From Bacteroidota bacterium (GTDB lineage Bacteria > Bacteroidota > Bacteroidia > UKL13-3), in NCBI GenBank assembly GCA_947462865.1, contig CANHRW010000055.1, forward strand, positions 1 through 10,416: a DNA stretch of 10,416 nucleotides, in the 5' to 3' direction. The position numbers and the translations under genes were made by a program. Of the stretch, positions 6,555-10,416 are shown in pieces. A model generated the notes under the pieces. That model was given only the letters and a program-made list of their open reading frames with translations, did no database searches and was not told where the DNA came from. The first letter of the stretch is position 1, and the number at the start of each line of letters is the position of its first letter.

Positions 6555-7442
6555 ATGAGCAAACAACAAAGAAATGCATTAGGAAGAGGTTTAAGCGCAT
6601 TGCTCGAAAACGCAAGTACAGATATAACAGCTGCTGAGGCTAAACCACTGAATTCTATCAGTGAAATTCCAATAGGACAGGTTCAAGCAAATCCATTTCA
6701 ACCGAGAGATGTGTTTGAAGAAACAGCACTCAATGAATTGGCAGAATCTATTAAAGTACATGGCATTATACAACCCATAACCGTCAGAAAATTAGGTTAT
6801 GATAGCTATCAAATTATTAGTGGTGAAAGAAGAACCAGAGCTGCCAGATTAGCTGGGTTAACGAGTATTCCTGCATACATTAGACTGGCTGATGACCAAG
6901 GCATGTTAGAAATGGCCTTGATTGAGAACATTCAACGCGAAGAATTAAATGCAATGGAAATAGCATTTAGTTACAAGCGTTTGCTTGAAGAATGCAGTTT
7001 AAACCAAGAACAGCTTGGAGAAAGAGTGGGTAAAAAACGTTCTACAGTCAACAATTATTTGCGATTATTGAAATTGCCTGATAACATACAAATTGCCATT
7101 CGAGAAAATGAAATTTCGATGGGGCATGCAAGAGCTATTATCAACATAGAGGATCAAGACGACCAACAATATTTATTTCACAAAATTGTAGAAGAAGGTT
7201 TAACCGTTCGTGATATTGAAAACTTGGTAAGACAAGCTCAGGAAAGAGCCGTTGAAAAGAAAAACACCTCTCCTACTAAGAAAAAAACAGAGATTCCTCA
7301 AGCATTTGGTGAAATGCAAAAATCATTGAGCGAAAAACTTGGAATGAAAATTAAAATCAAAGCAGATGAAAAAGGCCGAGGTTCTTTGGTGATTCCATTT
7401 AAATCTCAACAAGACTTAAAACGATTGATTGATTTGTTGTGA
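6555..7442 (+). CDS. parB: Chromosome-partitioning protein ParB (Spo0J), CTPase clamp
   Basis: ParB loads on parS sites near the origin, spreads as a CTP-dependent sliding clamp and stimulates ParA. The 295-residue protein shows an N-terminal LGRGLSALL (9-17), typical of the ParA-interacting tail. Next comes the N-terminal domain with NPFQPR (46-51), the CTP-binding GERR (90-93) and ENIQREELNAMEIA (124-137). A helix-turn-helix follows at about 150-172 (LNQEQLGERVGKKRSTVNN), then a charged linker (about 232-247) and the C-terminal dimerisation segment. Its stop overlaps the next gene's GTG start (GTGA). I see no full parS palindrome in the window. Confidence 0.96.
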   Translation: MSKQQRNALGRGLSALLENASTDITAAEAKPLNSISEIPIGQVQANPFQPRDVFEETALNELAESIKVHGIIQPITVRKLGYDSYQIISGERRTRAARLAGLTSIPAYIRLADDQGMLEMALIENIQREELNAMEIAFSYKRLLEECSLNQEQLGERVGKKRSTVNNYLRLLKLPDNIQIAIRENEISMGHARAIINIEDQDDQQYLFHKIVEEGLTVRDIENLVRQAQERAVEKKNTSPTKKKTEIPQAFGEMQKSLSEKLGMKIKIKADEKGRGSLVIPFKSQQDLKRLIDLL

Positions 7443-7969
7443 TAAAAAAACTGCTCCTACTTTTAGTTTATTTTACTTTGGTCAATGGTGCAATGGGCCA
7501 ACAGGTGCCTGCGGCAAAAAAAACAAAAAACCCATACACTAAAGTAACACTCATTTCCTTGATACCAGGTGCAGGTCAGATTTACAATAAAAAATATTGG
7601 AAAGCGCCAATTGTTTATGCAGGATTTGCTGCTTTAACTTATTCCTATTTTTTTTATAGTAATGAATACAACGAAGTAAGAAAATCATACCAACAAGCCC
7701 TCAATAAACAAAGTATTTCTAATCCATATTATGCTAATTTTCCACCAGAAATGCTCTATTCCACCCGTGAAGATTACCGTAAGTCAAGAGACCTGTCAAT
7801 TATTGGAATGGTTGGATTGTATGCCTTACAGATTCTAGACGCAACAGTTGATGCTCATCTAAAAGGATTTGACATGAATGAAAATTTAGGTCTAAAGATA
7901 GATCCAACATTTCCAGTTGTAAATGGACAACAATATGCTGGGATCAATTTTACCTTTCAAATTAAATAA
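7439..7969 (+). CDS. DUF5683-family protein with signal peptide, function unknown
   Basis: This 176-residue protein resembles the Bacteroidota DUF5683 family, which I recognise from PGAGQIYNKKYWKAPIVY (43-60) and the VDAHLKGFD stretch (137-145). No function is established. Residues 1-20 form a signal peptide: MIKK, then a Leu-rich core, ending in AMG with probable cleavage before Gln21. There is a hydrophobic segment around 58-73 and another around 119-133, separated by a polar, Tyr-rich region (76-115), so a membrane or envelope location is likely. The start is GTG at 7439, inside the last codons of parB (GTGA overlap), which implies translational coupling. No ATG near the N-terminus would preserve the signal peptide. 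The next gene is dapB, after 56 bp. Confidence 0.85.
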   Translation: MIKKLLLLLVYFTLVNGAMGQQVPAAKKTKNPYTKVTLISLIPGAGQIYNKKYWKAPIVYAGFAALTYSYFFYSNEYNEVRKSYQQALNKQSISNPYYANFPPEMLYSTREDYRKSRDLSIIGMVGLYALQILDATVDAHLKGFDMNENLGLKIDPTFPVVNGQQYAGINFTFQIK

Positions 7970-7992
7970 TCAGTAATAAAATATAAGTTGCT

Positions 7993-8000
7993 TATCTTTC
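7993..8000 (+). promoter_or_regulatory. Possible minus-7 promoter element for dapB-lepB
   Basis: TATCTTTC matches TAnnTTTG at all but the last base and lies 25 nt before the dapB ATG. I found no convincing TTTG box 19-21 nt upstream. A small palindrome, ATAAG-TTG-CTTAT (7983-7995), overlaps it. This is weak support for an internal promoter between the parAB block and dapB. Confidence 0.35.
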
Positions 8001-8025
8001 GTTACATAAAGAACAATTCAACACA

Positions 8026-8784
8026 ATGAAAATTGCCCTCTTAGGATATGGAAAAATGGGAATGGCCATCGAAAAAATTGCCATCGCTAAAAACCATGAA
8101 ATCATTTATAAAGTTACACTAGAAAACGCGTTTGATTTTATGCCCGTAAGCTTAAAAAATGTTGATGTAGCCATAGATTTCAGTATGCCAACAGCCGCAT
8201 ACGACAATATTCTTAAATGTTTTGAAGCTGGTGTACCTGTTGTTGTGGGCACAACTGGTTGGTATGACCAATTAGACGAAATTAAAAAAATAGCAATTGA
8301 CCAAAACCAGGCCTTGGTATATAGTTCAAATTTTAGTATTGGTGTAAACTTGTTTTTTAAACTCAATCAAGTATTGGCAAGTATGATGAAAAACTTTTCT
8401 GAATACGATGTCATGATTGAAGAAATTCACCATACTGCAAAAAAAGACCATCCAAGCGGTACAGCATTGAGTTTGGCAAAACACATACAAGAAAACTACC
8501 CTCAAAAATCAACCATCAAAGACCGTTTGATTTACGATAAATCTCATCCATCACAAAGTACAAAACCCAATGAATTACTCATTGAATCGTACCGTGAAGG
8601 CGAAGTAACAGGATTACATACTGTAAAATACGAATCAGTTATTGACAGTATACAAATAACCCACGATGCAAAATCGAGATTTGGTTTTGCCAAGGGTGCC
8701 TTGTTGGCTGCTGAGTGGATCATCGGTAAAAAAGGAGTATATACCATGGATGACATACTAAACATAGATGGACCTAACAAATAA
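8026..8784 (+). CDS. dapB: 4-hydroxy-tetrahydrodipicolinate reductase
   Basis: DapB uses NAD(P)H to reduce 4-hydroxy-tetrahydrodipicolinate to tetrahydrodipicolinate in the diaminopimelate/lysine pathway, supplying peptidoglycan precursors. The 252-residue protein has the Rossmann GYGKMG (7-12), AIDFS (49-53), VVVGTTGW (72-79), SSNFSIGVNLF (100-110) and the catalytic signature EEIHHTAKKDHPSGTA (132-147). H135 and K139 correspond to the proton donor and substrate Lys of the E. coli enzyme (H159 and K163). It is slightly shorter than the E. coli protein (about 273 residues), as is common in Bacteroidota. No Shine-Dalgarno is seen. lepB starts 22 bp after its stop. Confidence 0.96.
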   Translation: MKIALLGYGKMGMAIEKIAIAKNHEIIYKVTLENAFDFMPVSLKNVDVAIDFSMPTAAYDNILKCFEAGVPVVVGTTGWYDQLDEIKKIAIDQNQALVYSSNFSIGVNLFFKLNQVLASMMKNFSEYDVMIEEIHHTAKKDHPSGTALSLAKHIQENYPQKSTIKDRLIYDKSHPSQSTKPNELLIESYREGEVTGLHTVKYESVIDSIQITHDAKSRFGFAKGALLAAEWIIGKKGVYTMDDILNIDGPNK

Positions 8785-8806
8785 CCTTCAACAATAAAAA
8801 CAGAAC

Positions 8807-10171
8807 ATGTCTGATACATTTAATTTTAAGCATTTCTTTCACGCTTATTTTGTCTCACCCAAAGCATATTCCAAAAAACAGTTATTAATTGTCCTTTTTT
8901 GGACACTTGCCAATTTAATGATTGCTACCATGTATTTCAGTGCTGGTGCATCTTTTGGGTTAGCATTACTAAATTTTATTTATGGAACAGCCTTAATTTT
9001 CTTATATTTTTCCGGCATTTTGGCCATGATTTTGGCGCCATTTATTTATCTATTGGTACTGATTGCCAGTTTTGTAAAATTGGCAAAAAAACCTTCCAAT
9101 AAAATGGTTTATGAATGGGCAGATGCTTTATGGTTTGCAACACTTGCTGCTACAGTCATTCGTTCGTATTTTATTGAAGCTTATACCATCCCTACTTCTT
9201 CAATGGAAAAATCTTTATTGGTAGGCGATTTTCTTTTCGTGAGTAAAGTAAGTTATGGAACCAGATTACCATTAACGCCATTGGCATTCCCCTTTGCACA
9301 CAACACCCTTCCTTTAACAGATTCTACCAAAAGTTATTTGGAATGGATGCAAATGCCATTTAAAAGGCTTCCATCATTGACACAGATCAAAAACAATGAC
9401 GTTGTGGTTTTTAATTATCCATATGAAAATGGTAGACCAACCGATAAAAAAGAAAATTATATCAAGCGTTGTTTGGCCATAGCCGGAGACAGTATTCAAG
9501 TCATTGGAGGCCAAGTATACATTAATGGAGTTGCTGCAGAAAATCAGCCAAATATGCAAACCCGCTACCTTGTTAAATTAGAAAACAATGGATCTTGGAA
9601 CGACAAAAGTTTTCAAGAATTGATGAAAAAGTATGACTTAACAGAAGGCGAGCAATTGCATGGAAATTTAGATTTTGCTTTCCCTTTAACGTATCAGGGC
9701 AAACAAGCATTAGAAATGGAACCAGGAGTAACTGCTATTGATTCATTAACAGATGCCAAAGAAATGGCTTTAAATTATATTTTTCCTCAGCACCCATCTT
9801 ATCCTTGGAATACCGACTTTTTTGGACCTTTGTATGTACCTAAATCCGGAGACATCATGCCTTTAGATTCTATGACCTATCCTTTGTACCAACATGCCAT
9901 TCGCGTGTATGAAAACAACCCTGATTTTGAATCAAAAGAAGGAAAGTTCTATCTCAACGGAAAAGCAATTCAATCTTATCAATTCAAATACAACTATTAT
10001 TTTATGATGGGTGATAACCGACATAACAGTGCTGATAGCCGTTTCTGGGGATTTGTGCCTGAAACACATGTTGTAGGCAAAGCATTCTTTGTTTGGATGA
10101 GTTGGGATAAAAATGGCAGCAACATTTTTGAAAAAATCAGGTGGAATAGAATTTTCAACCTGATTCATTGA
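8807..10171 (+). CDS. lepB: Signal peptidase I, long Bacteroidota form
   Basis: LepB removes signal peptides from secreted preproteins at the outer face of the inner membrane through a Ser-Lys dyad. The N-terminal 125 residues carry several hydrophobic segments (about 25-45, 48-92 and a shorter one around 108-122). The catalytic domain then begins with TIPTSSMEKSL (127-137, Ser132), then DVVVFNYPYE (198-207), YIKRCLAIAGD (218-228, Lys220) and MGDNRHNSADSRFWG (401-415). The spacing from Lys220 to GDNR is about 180 residues, against about 125 in E. coli. The insert, roughly 245-390, contains a second NGK-type strand (FYLNGK, 381-386) resembling VYING at 237-241. Total length is 454, against 324 in E. 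coli. It follows dapB closely and is probably co-transcribed with it. The last codons contain the terminator-like hairpin at 10131-10165. Confidence 0.95.
   Translation: MSDTFNFKHFFHAYFVSPKAYSKKQLLIVLFWTLANLMIATMYFSAGASFGLALLNFIYGTALIFLYFSGILAMILAPFIYLLVLIASFVKLAKKPSNKMVYEWADALWFATLAATVIRSYFIEAYTIPTSSMEKSLLVGDFLFVSKVSYGTRLPLTPLAFPFAHNTLPLTDSTKSYLEWMQMPFKRLPSLTQIKNNDVVVFNYPYENGRPTDKKENYIKRCLAIAGDSIQVIGGQVYINGVAAENQPNMQTRYLVKLENNGSWNDKSFQELMKKYDLTEGEQLHGNLDFAFPLTYQGKQALEMEPGVTAIDSLTDAKEMALNYIFPQHPSYPWNTDFFGPLYVPKSGDIMPLDSMTYPLYQHAIRVYENNPDFESKEGKFYLNGKAIQSYQFKYNYYFMMGDNRHNSADSRFWGFVPETHVVGKAFFVWMSWDKNGSNIFEKIRWNRIFNLIH
10131..10165 (-). terminator. Probable intrinsic terminator for tag, embedded in the 3' end of lepB
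   Basis: AATCAGGT (10135-10142) pairs perfectly with ACCTGATT (10158-10165). After one mismatch, three more inner pairs form. Read on the minus strand, the stem is followed directly by a T-run (complement of the six A at 10131-10136), giving the standard stem plus U-tract for a transcript coming from tag. For the plus-strand lepB transcript the trailing sequence has only a delayed T-run (10176-10179), so any effect in that direction would be weaker. The stem is AT-rich. Confidence 0.55.
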
Positions 10172-10177
10172 TGCCTT

Positions 10178-10416
10178 TTATTTCCTGAATTGACAGCTTA
10201 CCAAATGGTCGTTCACCAATCCTGCAGCTTGCATGTAGGCATAACAAATGGTTGAACCCATAAATTTAAAACCTCTTTTTTTAAGGTCTTTACTCAATTG
10301 GTTGCTAATGGCCGTTTGAGCTGGAATTTCTGAATGATTGGTAAATTGATTAACAATGGGTTTGCCACCAGTAAATTGCCAAATGTATTGATTGAACGAA
10401 CCAAACTCTTTTTGAA
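10178..10416 (-). CDS. tag: DNA-3-methyladenine glycosylase I, C-terminal part
   Basis: Tag excises 3-methyladenine from alkylated DNA to start base-excision repair. Only the last 79 codons are in the window; the N-terminus lies beyond position 10416. I translated the minus strand by hand. Family landmarks are EFGSFNQYIW near the window edge, GGKPIVNQF, LSKDLKKRGFKFMGSTICYAYMQ (split here as LSKDLKKRG then FKFMGSTICYAYMQ) and the terminal VNDHLVSC, whose His and Cys correspond to two of the zinc ligands of E. coli Tag (H175 and C179). The protein ends QFRK soon after this motif. It converges on lepB with only 6 bp between the stop codons. Confidence 0.93.
   Translation of the reverse strand, partial: QKEFGSFNQYIWQFTGGKPIVNQFTNHSEIPAQTAISNQLSKDLKKRGFKFMGSTICYAYMQAAGLVNDHLVSCQFRK

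Noticed and set aside
1..10416. A mobile element, defence island or novel gene cluster
   Set aside because: Every substantial gene belongs to a recognised conserved family with normal gene order and composition. I saw no transposase, integrase, terminal repeats, tRNA-linked insertion or CRISPR-like repeat spacing.

Overview
This window looks like ordinary core chromosome from a low-GC member of the Bacteroidota, plausibly the Chitinophagaceae/Sphingobacteriia side; the family-level placement is inference. The reasons are AT-rich genes throughout, start codons almost never preceded by a Shine-Dalgarno sequence, a good match to the Bacteroidota promoter form (TTTG, about 20 nt, then TAnnTTTG) in front of the proline dehydrogenase gene, a Bacteroidota-type long signal peptidase I, and a DUF5683 gene lying between parB and dapB. 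I see no rRNA, tRNA, CRISPR array, insertion sequence, phage gene or defence cassette.

Layout. Positions 1-1858, minus strand: two shikimate-pathway genes, aroB followed by aroA (3' end cut by the window edge), joined by an ATGA stop/start overlap. Positions 1859-1937: divergent intergenic region with a promoter candidate for the plus-strand genes. Positions 1938-3525: monofunctional proline dehydrogenase and then, 1 bp later, the tRNA t6A ATPase TsaE. Positions 3588-4814: an alanine dehydrogenase/transhydrogenase-alpha family protein with its own upstream region containing an 8-bp inverted repeat. Positions 4815-5051: a 237-bp gene-free gap with two small hairpins and a weak promoter candidate. 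Positions 5052-7969: a tight run of UPF0173 metal-dependent hydrolase, parA, parB and a DUF5683 envelope protein, with gaps of 5 bp, 1 bp and a 4-bp GTGA overlap. Positions 8026-10171: dapB (lysine/diaminopimelate pathway) and lepB (signal peptidase I), 22 bp apart. Positions 10178-10416, minus strand: the 3' end of tag (3-methyladenine DNA glycosylase I), which converges on lepB with only 6 bp between the stop codons.

How the genes fit together. The 5052-10171 block mixes chromosome segregation (ParA/ParB) with cell-envelope functions: peptidoglycan precursor supply by DapB, preprotein processing by LepB and a DUF5683 protein carrying a signal peptide. These are growth-linked housekeeping functions, and their close spacing suggests co-transcription of hydrolase-parA-parB-DUF5683, with dapB-lepB as a second unit behind a possible internal promoter. 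The left half holds aromatic biosynthesis and amino-acid catabolism genes.

I found no convincing new multi-gene system. The points most worth a second look are the alanine dehydrogenase-like protein, which lacks two expected active-site residues; the two uncharacterised genes flanking parAB; the inverted repeat in front of the alanine dehydrogenase-like gene; and a terminator-like hairpin for tag embedded in the last codons of lepB.
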